Shown piece after piece: positions 1-11,254 of a stretch of DNA of 53,032 nucleotides. The stretch is taken from contig JAQXPK010000142.1 of NCBI GenBank assembly GCA_029100605.1, forward strand, positions 1-53,032, written 5' to 3'. Every line of letters begins with the position of its first letter. Position 1 is the first letter of the stretch. Both the position numbers and the translations under genes were made by a program. The notes beneath the pieces were generated by a model. That model saw only the letters and a program-made list of their open reading frames with translations, was not told the origin of the DNA and ran no database searches. The DNA comes from Bacillota bacterium (lineage in GTDB: Bacteria; Bacillota; Clostridia; Oscillospirales; Oscillospiraceae).

Positions 1-170
1 GAAAAACTGGCCGCAGCCTAAAGGCTTTGGCAAAGGTTGCAAGCCGAACGCATCTTACGATACGTCCGTCTTGCAACCTGTCATATACCACATCGTAAAT
101 TTCCTTCTTGTTGATGGGTCACATCTATTTACATCACAGATGAGGAACCGGATATTTTTGGGGAAACTTA

Positions 171-198
171 TTGACATTTCCGCCGTTTGTGATAGAAT
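171..198 (+). promoter_or_regulatory. sigma-A promoter of the alaS T-box transcript
   Basis: TTGACA (171-176) and TAGAAT (193-198) are separated by 16 bp. They lie just upstream of the T-box leader. Bases 1-170 before it hold no gene I can support. Confidence 0.8.
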
Positions 199-204
199 GT
201 TGTG

Positions 205-430
205 GATATGGAAAGACATTGCGGAAACCAAGCAGGACGGAACCCTTTCAGCGAGGGGGAGATGGTGAAAGCCCCCGGAGAAAGCCCTGCAAGCCATTTC
301 CTGCGTCGCCCGGGAGGACCGGGACGGGTGCTCCCGTTACAGAGCGGCTAAGATGCCTGCTTTCGCAGGCGAATTAGGGTGGTACCGCGATTTACGTCGC
401 CCCTATGCTGATGGGGGCGGCGTTTTTTTA
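205..430 (+). promoter_or_regulatory. T-box riboswitch upstream of alaS
   Basis: The conserved T-box sequence AGGGTGGTACCGCG lies at 376-389. It is followed by a strong GC-rich terminator hairpin (about 394-422) and a T run to 429. The antiterminator would form by pairing the T-box bulge with the upstream strand of the terminator. A hairpin at about 352-371 precedes the T-box, as expected for stem III. T-box leaders sense uncharged tRNA; the downstream alanyl-tRNA synthetase implies tRNA-Ala as ligand. I could not place the specifier codon with confidence, so alanine specificity is inferred from the gene. Confidence 0.93.
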
Positions 431-594
431 AGGCAACACCGCACAATGGGGACATCGGGCTTCGGCGGATCTTTTGCCCCAATCGTGCAGTATGAAAAAT
501 GGGAAATACATCCAGTATTCCCGCATTTTCCATACTTTCGCTTGTGTCAAAATCTCTCGCCGAATCTCCTCACCCCATTATGCGGTGCTGCCTT
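430..594. repeat. MITE-like palindromic element, copy A
   Basis: This element of about 165 bp has imperfect terminal inverted repeats of 22 bp. The left end begins AAGGCAACACCGCACAATGG, and the right end is its complement with two or three differences. The centre holds a second imperfect hairpin (about 489-538). It has no coding capacity. Related copies are at 26823-26992, 29814-29978 and, shortened, 43875-43943. It starts immediately after the T run of the T-box terminator, so it lies in the read-through part of the alaS leader. Confidence 0.8.
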
Positions 595-708
595 AAAATT
601 GAAAATTGATAATTGAAAATTGAAGAATTTTTCGTAAGCTTCCTGATTCCGATATAGCTTGCCGTTCTCCTAATTTTCAATTTTCCATTTTCAATTCCAT
701 TTATTTTT
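595..708. repeat. AT-rich inverted-repeat segment in the alaS leader
   Basis: Two blocks built from AATTGAAAATT-like units (about 595-627) and their complement (about 671-702) face each other across roughly 45 bp. They would form a long AU-rich stem in RNA. The composition is unlike the surrounding GC-rich genes. It looks like a second small non-coding repeat inserted next to the MITE. Confidence 0.5.
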
Positions 709-724
709 TTGGAGGTAGATTTCC

Positions 725-3364
<2,640 letters not shown>

Positions 3365-3366
3365 TC

Positions 3367-3401
3367 CCAGGGCGCCGCCGCTTTTGGCGGCGCCTGTTTT
3401 A
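3367..3401 (+). terminator. intrinsic terminator after alaS
   Basis: A GGCGCCGCC/GGCGGCGCC stem with a short loop is followed by a T-rich tract (TGTTTTAT), right after the alaS stop. Confidence 0.8.
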
Positions 3402-3429
3402 TACCCTTTGTCTGTTAGGAGGCGGCTGA

Positions 3430-5652
3430 ATGCGGAAACTCATGTGGGTCACCCTGGGCTTTGGGGCAGTCTGCGGCCTCTGCGCGTACGGGGTGCCCAG
3501 CGGATGGCGGCTGGGACTGCTGGCGGCTGCCGCTGGGCTGGCGGTTTTGACCGGGATGCTGTGTAAGCGGCGGCAGGGTTTGCGCCGGGCGGCCGCAGCC
3601 TTATTGGGCTGCATGCTGGGACTTGCCTGGTTTTCCCTGTTTGACAGGGCGTATCTTCGCACAGCCGACCAACTGGACGGAAAGACCCGGGAGGTAGTGA
3701 TCCGGGCGGCAGATTTTAGCTATGAAACGGACTACGGCAGGGCGGTGAACGGTACTTTTCGGCTGGAGGGAAAGCCCTACCGCCTGCGCGCTTATCTGGA
3801 GGATGGAGAACCCCTCAGCCCCGGCGATACCCTGTCCGGGCAATTCCGCTTCCGGGTCACTACGCCGGAGGGAGAGCTGGGCGGAACCTACCACTCGGGA
3901 AACGGAATCTTCCTGCTGGCCTACCAGGCGGACACGGTGGAGACGACACCGGGGCAAGGAAAGGAACTGCGGGATCTCCCTGCCCGGCTGCGGCACTGGA
4001 TCCAGGAGATTCTCCACACCTGCCTGCCGGAGGACGCGGAGCCTTTCGCCAGAGCGCTGCTGCTGGGGGATTCCTCACTGCTGGACTATGAAACGGACAC
4101 GAATCTGAAGGTCAGCGGCATCCGCCATGTGGTCGCGGTCTCGGGACTGCACGTGTCCATCCTGTTTGCCCTGCTCACCGCTGTCACCTTCCACAAACGG
4201 TTTTTGACGGCGGCGGTAGGATTCCCGTCATTGCTGCTCTTCGCGGCGGTGGCGGGGTTTACCCCCTCCGTGACCCGAGCCTGTCTGATGTGGGCGCTGG
4301 TTTTGCTGGCGCTGCTGCTGGAGCGGGAATACGACGGCGCTACGGCTCTGTCCTTCGCCGCGCTTGTAATGCTGGTGTGCAACCCACTGGTGATCACCTC
4401 CGTCAGTTTTCAACTGTCAGTTGCCAGCGTGGCGGGGATCTACCTGTTTGCGCCGGGAATTCAGAGCTGGATTCTGTCCCTGTTTGGGAACACAAAGGCG
4501 AAGAAGAGCCGCTTTCCCCGGCGGATTGCCGGTTCCGTGTCCATTACGCTCGCCGCTATGGTGTTTACCACGCCGCTGTGCGCGTGGTATTTTGGCACTG
4601 TCAGTCTGGTGGGCGTGGTGACGAATCTTCTGGCGCTGTGGGTCATCAGCTTTCTGTTTTACCTGCTCATGGCGGTGTGTCTGCTGGGGGCGGTTTGGAC
4701 GGACGGGGCGATGCTTCTGGGGGGAATCGCCGCGTGGCCCATTCGCTATGTGCTCACCGTTGCCCGGGGGATGGCGCACTTTCCCCTGGCGGCTGTGTAC
4801 ACCCGAAGCCCCTATATTGTGGCTTGGCTGGTATTTGTCTATGTTCTTCTGCTCCTATTCCTGCTGCGCAAAAATCGCCGCCCTCGGGTCTTTGCCTGCT
4901 GCGCCGTGCTGGGGCTGTGTCTGGCGCTGCTGGCCTCCTGGGGCGAGCCGATGCTGGACAGCACCCGGCTAACCGTTCTGGACGTGGGGCAGGGTCAGTG
5001 TATCCTCCTGCAGAGCCAGGGGCGAACCTACATGGTGGACTGCGGCGGCGACGGCGATGAGGCCGTTGCGGACATCGCGGCGGAAACCCTCCTGAGCCAG
5101 GGCGTTTCCCGCCTGGATGGGCTGATTCTCACCCACTGCGACCGGGATCACGCCGGAGCGGCGGAAAATCTGCTCAGCCGCATTCAGGCAGAACTGGTGA
5201 TTCTCCCAGCCTCGGGGACGGCACCGGAAAACGCTGACGGAAAACTAGTCTATGCCGACCGGGATCTGACCCTCCGCTTTGGGACGGCGGCGCTGAACAT
5301 TTATGTCCCGACTTTTCCGGGAAGCGGCAACGAAACAAGCCTTTGTCTCTTGTTTGATACGGAAAACTGTGATATACTGATCACCGGCGACCGTTCCGCT
5401 TTCGGTGAGCGGATGCTGCTACGCCGGGAGAAGCTGCCGGAGGTGGACGTGCTCATTGCCGGACACCACGGCTCCAAGAACGCTACCAGCGAGCAGCTGC
5501 TCCAATGTGTCCGACCGGAGATTGTGTGCATCAGCGTGGGGGAGAACAACCCTTACGGACATCCGGCGGAGCAGACCCTGACCCGACTGGCGGAATTCGG
5601 CTGTCAGGTTTACCGAACGGACGAAAACGGAACAATTTGTATCAGAAGGTGA
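3430..5652 (+). CDS. comEC: ComEC/Rec2 family DNA-uptake channel protein
   Basis: This 740-residue polytopic membrane protein is predicted to pass single-stranded DNA across the membrane in transformation. The order is N-terminal hydrophobic helices with a soluble domain (about residues 60-170), then the competence domain of many membrane helices (about 200-500), then a C-terminal metallo-beta-lactamase-like domain. That last domain shows the metal motif THCDRDHAG near residue 567 and AGHHGSKNA near 676. Length and domain order match full ComEC. The start follows AGGAGG. The gene lies only 4 bp upstream of holA. No other com genes are in the window, so competence itself is not shown. Confidence 0.93.
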   Translation: MRKLMWVTLGFGAVCGLCAYGVPSGWRLGLLAAAAGLAVLTGMLCKRRQGLRRAAAALLGCMLGLAWFSLFDRAYLRTADQLDGKTREVVIRAADFSYETDYGRAVNGTFRLEGKPYRLRAYLEDGEPLSPGDTLSGQFRFRVTTPEGELGGTYHSGNGIFLLAYQADTVETTPGQGKELRDLPARLRHWIQEILHTCLPEDAEPFARALLLGDSSLLDYETDTNLKVSGIRHVVAVSGLHVSILFALLTAVTFHKRFLTAAVGFPSLLLFAAVAGFTPSVTRACLMWALVLLALLLEREYDGATALSFAALVMLVCNPLVITSVSFQLSVASVAGIYLFAPGIQSWILSLFGNTKAKKSRFPRRIAGSVSITLAAMVFTTPLCAWYFGTVSLVGVVTNLLALWVISFLFYLLMAVCLLGAVWTDGAMLLGGIAAWPIRYVLTVARGMAHFPLAAVYTRSPYIVAWLVFVYVLLLLFLLRKNRRPRVFACCAVLGLCLALLASWGEPMLDSTRLTVLDVGQGQCILLQSQGRTYMVDCGGDGDEAVADIAAETLLSQGVSRLDGLILTHCDRDHAGAAENLLSRIQAELVILPASGTAPENADGKLVYADRDLTLRFGTAALNIYVPTFPGSGNETSLCLLFDTENCDILITGDRSAFGERMLLRREKLPEVDVLIAGHHGSKNATSEQLLQCVRPEIVCISVGENNPYGHPAEQTLTRLAEFGCQVYRTDENGTICIRR

Positions 5653-5656
5653 AACC

Positions 5657-6703
5657 ATGGTAAAGAAGCAGGCCCCTGGGGGCAATCTTCCGGAACTGAA
5701 AGAAAGCCTGAAGCGCAAAGCGCTGGGACGGCTGTATATTTTCCATGGGGAAGAAGTGTTCCTTCTGCACCACTACCTGGAGCAGATGAGAAAGCTGCTC
5801 ATTGACCCTCTGACGGAGTCCTTTAATTTCCACCGGATGAACCCCGAAACCTTCGATATACAGAGCTTTGCCGACGCCGTGGAGAATCTGCCCATGATGG
5901 CGGAGCACACGATGGTTCAGGTGGATGAGGTGGATCTGTTCAAGCTGGCGGAGAGTGATCGAGCCAAAATGGCGGAGCTGCTGTCCGATCTTCCGGAGTA
6001 CTGCACCGTGGTGTTTACCTACGAAACCACCCCCTGGAAGCCGGACAAACGGCTGAAGAAGCTCTGGGAGGCCATCGAGGGCAGCGCCCTCATTGTGGAA
6101 TTCGCCAAGCAGGATTCCCGGGATCTGGCTGCCTGGATTACTCGGCACTTTGCCGCCCGGGGAAAACGGATTTCCACCGACTTGTGCCTGTATCTCATTG
6201 ACATTACCGGGGGCACCATGACGGCGCTTGCCGGGGAGATCGACAAAATCTGCGCCTATTCCGGCGCGGAGGAAATCCGAAAAAGCGACATCGATGCCGT
6301 TACCGAGCCGGTGCTGGACGCGGTGGTGTTCCAGATGACCGATCTGCTGGGGGCGGGGCGGTATGGCAATGCTTATGAGAAGCTCCAGCAGCTTCTCAAA
6401 ATGCAGCAGGAGCCGCTGGCAATTCTGGGAGCGGTGGGGAACCACTTCCGCCGGGTCAGCGCGGCGAGAACCCTGCTGGACAGCGGGAAAACCGCCTCCG
6501 ACCTGCAAAAGCTCTGCGGCATCCCGGATTTTGCCGCCCGGAAAACCATGGAAGCCGCCAGGCGCCTGCCCGCCCCATTCTGCCGCAAGGCTGCCGAGCT
6601 GGTACTGGAGACGGATTACAGGATCAAAACCTCCTTCGATGACCCGGAGCGACTGCTGGAGCTTTTGATCCTTCAGCTTGCCCAGGAGGGACGCAATGGT
6701 TAG
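5657..6703 (+). CDS. holA: DNA polymerase III subunit delta
   Basis: This 348-residue protein belongs to the HolA family, the clamp-loader subunit that opens the beta sliding clamp. The N-terminal segment (GRLYIFHGEEVFLL) matches the family's opening strand. The C-terminal half (QMTDLLGAGRYGNAY, LAILGAVGNHFR) matches its helical collar. The gene sits 4 bp after comEC, a neighbour pair common in Firmicutes. It overlaps rnmV by 8 bp, which suggests translational coupling. Confidence 0.92.
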   Translation: MVKKQAPGGNLPELKESLKRKALGRLYIFHGEEVFLLHHYLEQMRKLLIDPLTESFNFHRMNPETFDIQSFADAVENLPMMAEHTMVQVDEVDLFKLAESDRAKMAELLSDLPEYCTVVFTYETTPWKPDKRLKKLWEAIEGSALIVEFAKQDSRDLAAWITRHFAARGKRISTDLCLYLIDITGGTMTALAGEIDKICAYSGAEEIRKSDIDAVTEPVLDAVVFQMTDLLGAGRYGNAYEKLQQLLKMQQEPLAILGAVGNHFRRVSAARTLLDSGKTASDLQKLCGIPDFAARKTMEAARRLPAPFCRKAAELVLETDYRIKTSFDDPERLLELLILQLAQEGRNG

Positions 6704-7307
6704 AATCAAGGAGGCCATCGTCGTCGAGGGGCGATACGACAAAAATACCCTCAGCCAGATCGTGGACGCGCCGATTTTCGAGACATCGGGCTTCGGCATT
6801 TTCAAGGACAGGGAGCAGCTGGCGCTGCTGCGGAAGGTGGCGGAAAAGCGGGGACTGATTGTCTTTACGGATTCTGACGGCGCGGGCTTCGTCATCCGAA
6901 ACCACATCAAAAGCGCCATTCCCGGAAAATACCTGAAGCACGCCTACATCCCGGACGTTCCCGGCAAGGAGCGCCGCAAGGCTTCCCCTGGTAAGGAGGG
7001 AAAGCTGGGGGTGGAGGGCATGACCCCGGAGGTGATTCTCGCCGCCCTGCGAAACGCTGGGGCTACCATAGAAGGGGAGGACGTCTCTTCGCCCCGGGGC
7101 ATCACCAAGCAGGACATGATGGAGCTTGGCCTTTCCGGCGGAAGCAACGCCGGGGAAAAGCGAAAGGCGCTCCTCAAGCGGCTGAACCTTCCGGAGCGCA
7201 TGAGCCCCAACGCCATGCTCCAGGCGCTGAGTCTACTGTACACTTTGGAAGAACTGACCGAGATTGTGAAATCCTTGGAGAAACAAAATGGTAGATATAC
7301 AGGTTAA
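6696..7307 (+). CDS. rnmV: ribonuclease M5 (5S rRNA maturation)
   Basis: This 203-residue Toprim-domain nuclease matures 5S rRNA precursor together with protein L18. The Toprim motifs are visible as VVEGRYDKNTL near residue 9 (catalytic Glu) and FTDSDGAG near residue 56 (Asp-x-Asp). I chose the ATG at 6696, not an earlier in-frame codon, because CAGGAGGG lies at the right distance. The usual neighbour rsmA/ksgA is absent. The gene instead overlaps the ABC-F gene by 20 bp. Confidence 0.92.
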   Translation: MVRIKEAIVVEGRYDKNTLSQIVDAPIFETSGFGIFKDREQLALLRKVAEKRGLIVFTDSDGAGFVIRNHIKSAIPGKYLKHAYIPDVPGKERRKASPGKEGKLGVEGMTPEVILAALRNAGATIEGEDVSSPRGITKQDMMELGLSGGSNAGEKRKALLKRLNLPERMSPNAMLQALSLLYTLEELTEIVKSLEKQNGRYTG

Positions 7308-9147
7308 AAACTTAACGAAATTCTTCGTCATCGGGGAGAATCTGCTGGATAACCTGAGCTTTGAGATTCAGGAAGGGGAGCGGGTGGCGATCCTTGGGCG
7401 CAACGGCTGCGGAAAGACCACCCTGTTTAACATCCTCACCGGGCAGATGGAGTATGACGGCGGGGAGGTCTATGTCAACCCCAATAAGCGGCTGGGGCTG
7501 ATTTCCCAGATTCCCAAATTTCCGGAAGGGTACACCGTGGAGGACGTGCTCCGCTCCGCTTACGCGAGCCTATTAAAGGTGAAGGCCCGGATGGAGCAGC
7601 TGGAAGCGGCGATGACCGTCGGCGCCACAGCGGAGCAGCTGCGGGAATATGACAATCTTTCCAACCGCTTCCAGTCCGGCGGCGGCTACGCGATGGACGT
7701 GGAGGTTGACAAAATCTGCAACGGCCTGGGCATCCCGGCGGAGCAGCGCGTTCAGGAATTTGCCAGCCTCTCCGGCGGGGAGAAAACAAGAGCGAACCTT
7801 GCCAGACTGCTGCTGGAAAAGACGGACATTTTGCTGCTGGACGAACCCACCAACCACTTGGACTTGAACAGCGTGGAGTGGCTGGAAGGATACATCCAGA
7901 GCTTCAAGGGTACTGTGCTCGCTATTTCCCACGACCGGTATTTCATCGATCAGATTGCCCAGCGTGTCATTGAAATCGTGGACGGTCACGCGGAATTCTA
8001 CTCCGGCAACTACTCCTTCTACATGGACGAAAAGCAGGCTCGGTTCGATCTTCAGCTGAAGCAGTACGAGCAGGAGCAGGCGAAACTCAAGCAGCTGGGC
8101 TACACGGTGGAGCGGATGAAGGGCTGGGGCATCAACAACCGCACCCTCTACCGCCGGGCAATGTCCATTCAGCACCGAATGGATCGCATTCGGAAAACGG
8201 AGCGCCCAAAGACGGAGCGCACCATGAAAGCCAGCTTTGGCGAGAAGGATTTTTCCGGCGACGTGGTGTTCAAAATGAAGAACGTCTCCAAATCCTTTGG
8301 CGACAGGACGCTGTTTTCCGATGTGAACCTGCTGGTAGAGGGCGGCGAGCGGATTGCCCTGCTGGGGGACAATGGCACCGGAAAGTCCACCTTCATCAAG
8401 TGCCTTTTGGGCGAGGAGGACTGCCAGGGGAAGATCCAGTTCGGCCCCACGGTGAAATGGGGGTATCTGCCTCAGATCATCCACTTTGACCACCCGGAGC
8501 GGAGCCTCTACGACACCATGCTCTACGAAAAAAACTGCACTCCACAGGTGGCAAGAGACCGGCTAGGTGCATTCCTGTTCCAGGGGGAGGATGTGTTCAA
8601 GACCGTGGGCAACCTCTCCGGCGGCGAGCAGTCCCGGCTCCGGCTGTGTATGCTGATGGATGAGAAGATCAATCTGCTGATCCTGGACGAGCCGACCAAC
8701 CACTTAGACATCGCCTCCCGGGAGTGGGTAGAGGCCGCCATTGAGGAATTCGAGGGGGCGCTGCTGTTTGTGTCCCACGACCGGTACTTTATTGAGAAGT
8801 TCGCCGAGCGGATCTGGCTTCTGGAGGATGGGCACATTCGGGACTTTCCCTGCGGGTATCAGAAATATCGCTCCATAATGGAGCATGAAGCCGCTGCCAA
8901 GCCCGTTGTCAATGCGTCGAAGCCCAAAAAAGAGCGCCCCAAGGGCGGCACCAAGGACTCGGAAAAGCTGGTGCGCCGCCTGGAGCGGGAGATCGAGAAG
9001 CAGGAGCAGGCCATAGCGGACTTAGATGGAAAGATCGAAGCCGCTTCCGCCGACTATCAGGAGCTGACCCGGCTGCTTGGAGAAAAGGAAGCGGCGGAAG
9101 CGTCGCTCATGGACTTGATGGAGCAGTGGGAGCAGGCACAGGAGTGA
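7288..9147 (+). CDS. ABC-F family ATP-binding protein
   Basis: This 619-residue protein has two ABC ATPase domains and no membrane segment, typical of the ribosome-associated ABC-F family. Domain 1 has Walker A GRNGCGKTT near residue 35, signature LSGGEKTRANL and Walker B LLLDEPTNHLD. A charged linker (about 240-320) follows. Domain 2 has GDNGTGKST and LSGGEQSRLRL with a second LDEPTNHLD. The C-terminus is a coiled-coil rich in Glu/Lys (about 555-619). Members act at the ribosomal exit site in translation rescue or antibiotic protection; the precise subtype cannot be set from sequence alone. Confidence 0.93.
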   Translation: MVDIQVKNLTKFFVIGENLLDNLSFEIQEGERVAILGRNGCGKTTLFNILTGQMEYDGGEVYVNPNKRLGLISQIPKFPEGYTVEDVLRSAYASLLKVKARMEQLEAAMTVGATAEQLREYDNLSNRFQSGGGYAMDVEVDKICNGLGIPAEQRVQEFASLSGGEKTRANLARLLLEKTDILLLDEPTNHLDLNSVEWLEGYIQSFKGTVLAISHDRYFIDQIAQRVIEIVDGHAEFYSGNYSFYMDEKQARFDLQLKQYEQEQAKLKQLGYTVERMKGWGINNRTLYRRAMSIQHRMDRIRKTERPKTERTMKASFGEKDFSGDVVFKMKNVSKSFGDRTLFSDVNLLVEGGERIALLGDNGTGKSTFIKCLLGEEDCQGKIQFGPTVKWGYLPQIIHFDHPERSLYDTMLYEKNCTPQVARDRLGAFLFQGEDVFKTVGNLSGGEQSRLRLCMLMDEKINLLILDEPTNHLDIASREWVEAAIEEFEGALLFVSHDRYFIEKFAERIWLLEDGHIRDFPCGYQKYRSIMEHEAAAKPVVNASKPKKERPKGGTKDSEKLVRRLEREIEKQEQAIADLDGKIEAASADYQELTRLLGEKEAAEASLMDLMEQWEQAQE

Positions 9148-9152
9148 AAAAG

Positions 9153-9728
9153 ATGAAACATTTGGGAACCCAAACCCTGGAAACGGAGCGGCTGCTTCTG
9201 CGGCGGTTCACCCTTGAGGATGCCCAGGCCATGTACGACAACTGGGCATCCGACGAGGAAGTGACGAAATATCTGATGTGGCCTGCCCACGAAAGCGTGG
9301 AAACCAGCCGGGCGGTGTTGGCAGAATGGGTGGCAGACTATGAAAAGCCTAACTGCTACCAGTGGGCGATTGTACCCAAGACGTTCGGTCAGCCCATCGG
9401 CTCCATTGCGGTGGTGAATCAGGACGACCGGGTCTGCAAGGCGCATATCGGCTACTGTATCGGGAAAAACTGGTGGCACCGGGGGTATGCCTCCGAGGCT
9501 TTGACGGCGGTGATGGGATACCTCTTTGAACAGGTAGGAATGCTCCGCCTGGAATCCCGGCACGATCCTCGAAACCCCAATTCCGGGGCGGTGATGCGCA
9601 AATGCGGAATGCGCTTCGAGGGCACGCTGCGGCAGTCCGACTGGAACAACCAGGGCATCTGCGACGCCTGCTGGTATGCCGCTTTGGGGGAGGAGTGGGA
9701 GAATCGTGATTCGGCTGCGGAAAATTGA
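9153..9728 (+). CDS. GNAT N-acetyltransferase, RimJ/RimL type
   Basis: This 191-residue protein opens with TLETERLLLRRFTLEDA, the classic start of the RimJ/RimL-like group. The acetyl-CoA loop region reads GYCIGKNWWHRGYASEA near residues 100-116. The C-terminus shows NPNSGAVMRKCGM, also typical. The start is ATG 9153 with GGAG eight bases upstream. It begins 5 bp after the ABC-F stop. The substrate is unknown: it could be a ribosomal protein N-terminus or a small molecule. Confidence 0.9.
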   Translation: MKHLGTQTLETERLLLRRFTLEDAQAMYDNWASDEEVTKYLMWPAHESVETSRAVLAEWVADYEKPNCYQWAIVPKTFGQPIGSIAVVNQDDRVCKAHIGYCIGKNWWHRGYASEALTAVMGYLFEQVGMLRLESRHDPRNPNSGAVMRKCGMRFEGTLRQSDWNNQGICDACWYAALGEEWENRDSAAEN

Positions 9729-10191
9729 TCCAGACAACATCTGGGATATTGTTGCGTTGGAGGTGGGGGAGGATCAGAAGAGCCTCGTCGCCACCAACAC
9801 CCAGAGCATTCTGGAAGCCTACTGCGCCATCACCAACGGCGGCGTGGCGATGCCTTTCGGCATCTATGACGACGAGACGCCGGTTGGCTTTGTGATGATC
9901 GGCTACGGCTGCGGCGACTGGGAGGACGCCCCCGACTTTGCCCGGGACAGCTACTCCATCTGGCGGCTGATGATCGACCGCCGTTTTCAGGGCAGAGGTT
10001 ACGGAAAAGCCGCCCTTGCGGCAGCCCTGGACTATATCCGCACCTTCCCCTGCGGACAGGCGGAAACCTGTTATCTATCCTATGCGCCGGGGAATGAAGC
10101 GGCGAAAGCACTGTACCACAGCTTCGGCTTTCAGGAGAACGGGGAAATGGACGAAGAAGAGGTTGTGGCGGTACGGAAACTCCAAGGTTGA
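9706..10191 (+). CDS. GNAT N-acetyltransferase, polyamine-type
   Basis: This protein has 161 residues if translation starts at GTG 9706, which has GGAG upstream and overlaps the previous gene by 23 bp. The motifs PFGIYDDETPVGFVMIGYG and RLMIDRRFQGRGYGKAAL (acetyl-CoA binding RGYGK) define a GNAT of the spermine/spermidine acetyltransferase-like group. It is clearly related to the separate GNAT at 28010-28465, which shares the PFGIY and MID..GQG pattern. Its stop codon overlaps the -35 box of the next gene's promoter. The substrate is inferred only by family. Confidence 0.88.
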   Translation: MIRLRKIDPDNIWDIVALEVGEDQKSLVATNTQSILEAYCAITNGGVAMPFGIYDDETPVGFVMIGYGCGDWEDAPDFARDSYSIWRLMIDRRFQGRGYGKAALAAALDYIRTFPCGQAETCYLSYAPGNEAAKALYHSFGFQENGEMDEEEVVAVRKLQG

Positions 10192-10216
10192 CACAGCCTG
10201 GGAACCGTCCTATAAT
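10188..10216 (+). promoter_or_regulatory. consensus sigma-A promoter of the Mrp gene
   Basis: TTGACA (10188-10193) and TATAAT (10211-10216) with exactly 17 bp between are both perfect consensus hexamers. The -35 box overlaps the stop codon of the preceding GNAT gene. Confidence 0.9.
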
Positions 10217-10250
10217 GAAATGAGAAAATAAATAAGGAGCGAATTTCAAC

Positions 10251-11081
10251 ATGAGTTCTTCTTGCAACGGCAACTGTTCCGCCTGCGGCTCTGACTGCGC
10301 GGATCGTCAGGCGGAGAGCCTGCTCGCCGAGCTGAATCCCAACGCCAGCGTGAAAAAGGTCATCGCCGTGGTGTCCGGTAAGGGCGGCGTGGGAAAGTCT
10401 ACCGTCACCGCCATGCTGGCTGTAGCTATGGCTCGGCAGGGCAAACGGGTGGGCGTCCTGGATGCCGACATCACCGGCCCTTCCGCACCCACCGCATTCG
10501 GCGTTACCGAATGCCAGGGCGCGGACGAGCACGGATTGTATCCCGCCCTGACCCGCACCGGTATCCAGGTGATGTCCATTAACCTTCTGCTGGACGATCC
10601 CGCCGATCCGGTGGTGTGGCGAGGGCCGGTCATCGCGGGGGCGGTGAAGCAGTTCTGGACGGACGTGATCTGGGAGGATGTGGACTACCTGTTCGTGGAT
10701 ATGCCTCCCGGAACCGGCGACGTACCTCTGACGGTGTTCCAGAGTCTGCCGGTGGACGGAGTCATTATCGTCACCAGTCCCCAGGATCTGGTATCCATGA
10801 TCGTGGCAAAGGCGGTCAAGATGGCGAATCTGATGCACATTCCCGTTCTGGGGTTCGTAGAGAACTATTCCTACCTGCAGTGCCCGGATTGCGGCAAGAA
10901 GATCAGCGTGTTCGGTAAGAGCCACCTGGATGAGATTGCTGCCCAGTTTGATCTGCCGGTGCTGGCTCGCCTGCCCATCGATCCCGCCGTGGCGGAGGCT
11001 TATGACAACGGTCAGATGGAGACGGTGAACACGGAAGTCCTTGCCGATGTGGTCAAGGCTCTCGAAAAGACGGAAGGGTGA
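10251..11081 (+). CDS. Mrp/NBP35 family P-loop ATPase (Fe-S carrier)
   Basis: This 276-residue protein is predicted to carry and insert Fe-S clusters. The N-terminus has a cysteine set C5-x3-C9-x2-C12-x3-C16, the NBP35-like cluster-binding extension. The deviant Walker A GKGGVGKST is near residues 44-52, followed by DADITGPSAP and DMPPGTGD. The C-terminal CPDCGK provides the CxxC that bridges a cluster between two subunits. A consensus promoter and GGAG site precede it. The gene appears to be transcribed alone. Confidence 0.93.
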   Translation: MSSSCNGNCSACGSDCADRQAESLLAELNPNASVKKVIAVVSGKGGVGKSTVTAMLAVAMARQGKRVGVLDADITGPSAPTAFGVTECQGADEHGLYPALTRTGIQVMSINLLLDDPADPVVWRGPVIAGAVKQFWTDVIWEDVDYLFVDMPPGTGDVPLTVFQSLPVDGVIIVTSPQDLVSMIVAKAVKMANLMHIPVLGFVENYSYLQCPDCGKKISVFGKSHLDEIAAQFDLPVLARLPIDPAVAEAYDNGQMETVNTEVLADVVKALEKTEG

Positions 11082-11100
11082 CGCTATCATCATAAAACCG

Positions 11101-11128
11101 GGAGGAGAGCATTTGCTTTCCTCCTGAT
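11101..11128 (+). terminator. possible terminator after the Mrp gene
   Basis: GGAGGAGAGC and GCTTTCCTCC form a 10-bp stem around a short loop. The following tract is only weakly T-rich, so termination may be partial. Confidence 0.5.
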
Positions 11129-11184
11129 TTCCATGCCGGATGATTTGAACGAATTCCATGAAAAAAGCAATCCCAAATACGGAA

Positions 11185-11213
11185 TTGCAAATCGCGCCGT
11201 CGTATTGTACAAT
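11185..11213 (+). promoter_or_regulatory. probable promoter of the 11255 membrane protein gene
   Basis: TTGCAA (11185-11190) and TACAAT (11208-11213) are spaced by 17 bp, about 40 bp upstream of the start codon. Confidence 0.6.
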
Positions 11214-11254
11214 ATCCGGAAGCGGAACAGGAAACGAAAACGAGGATTTTGGAT

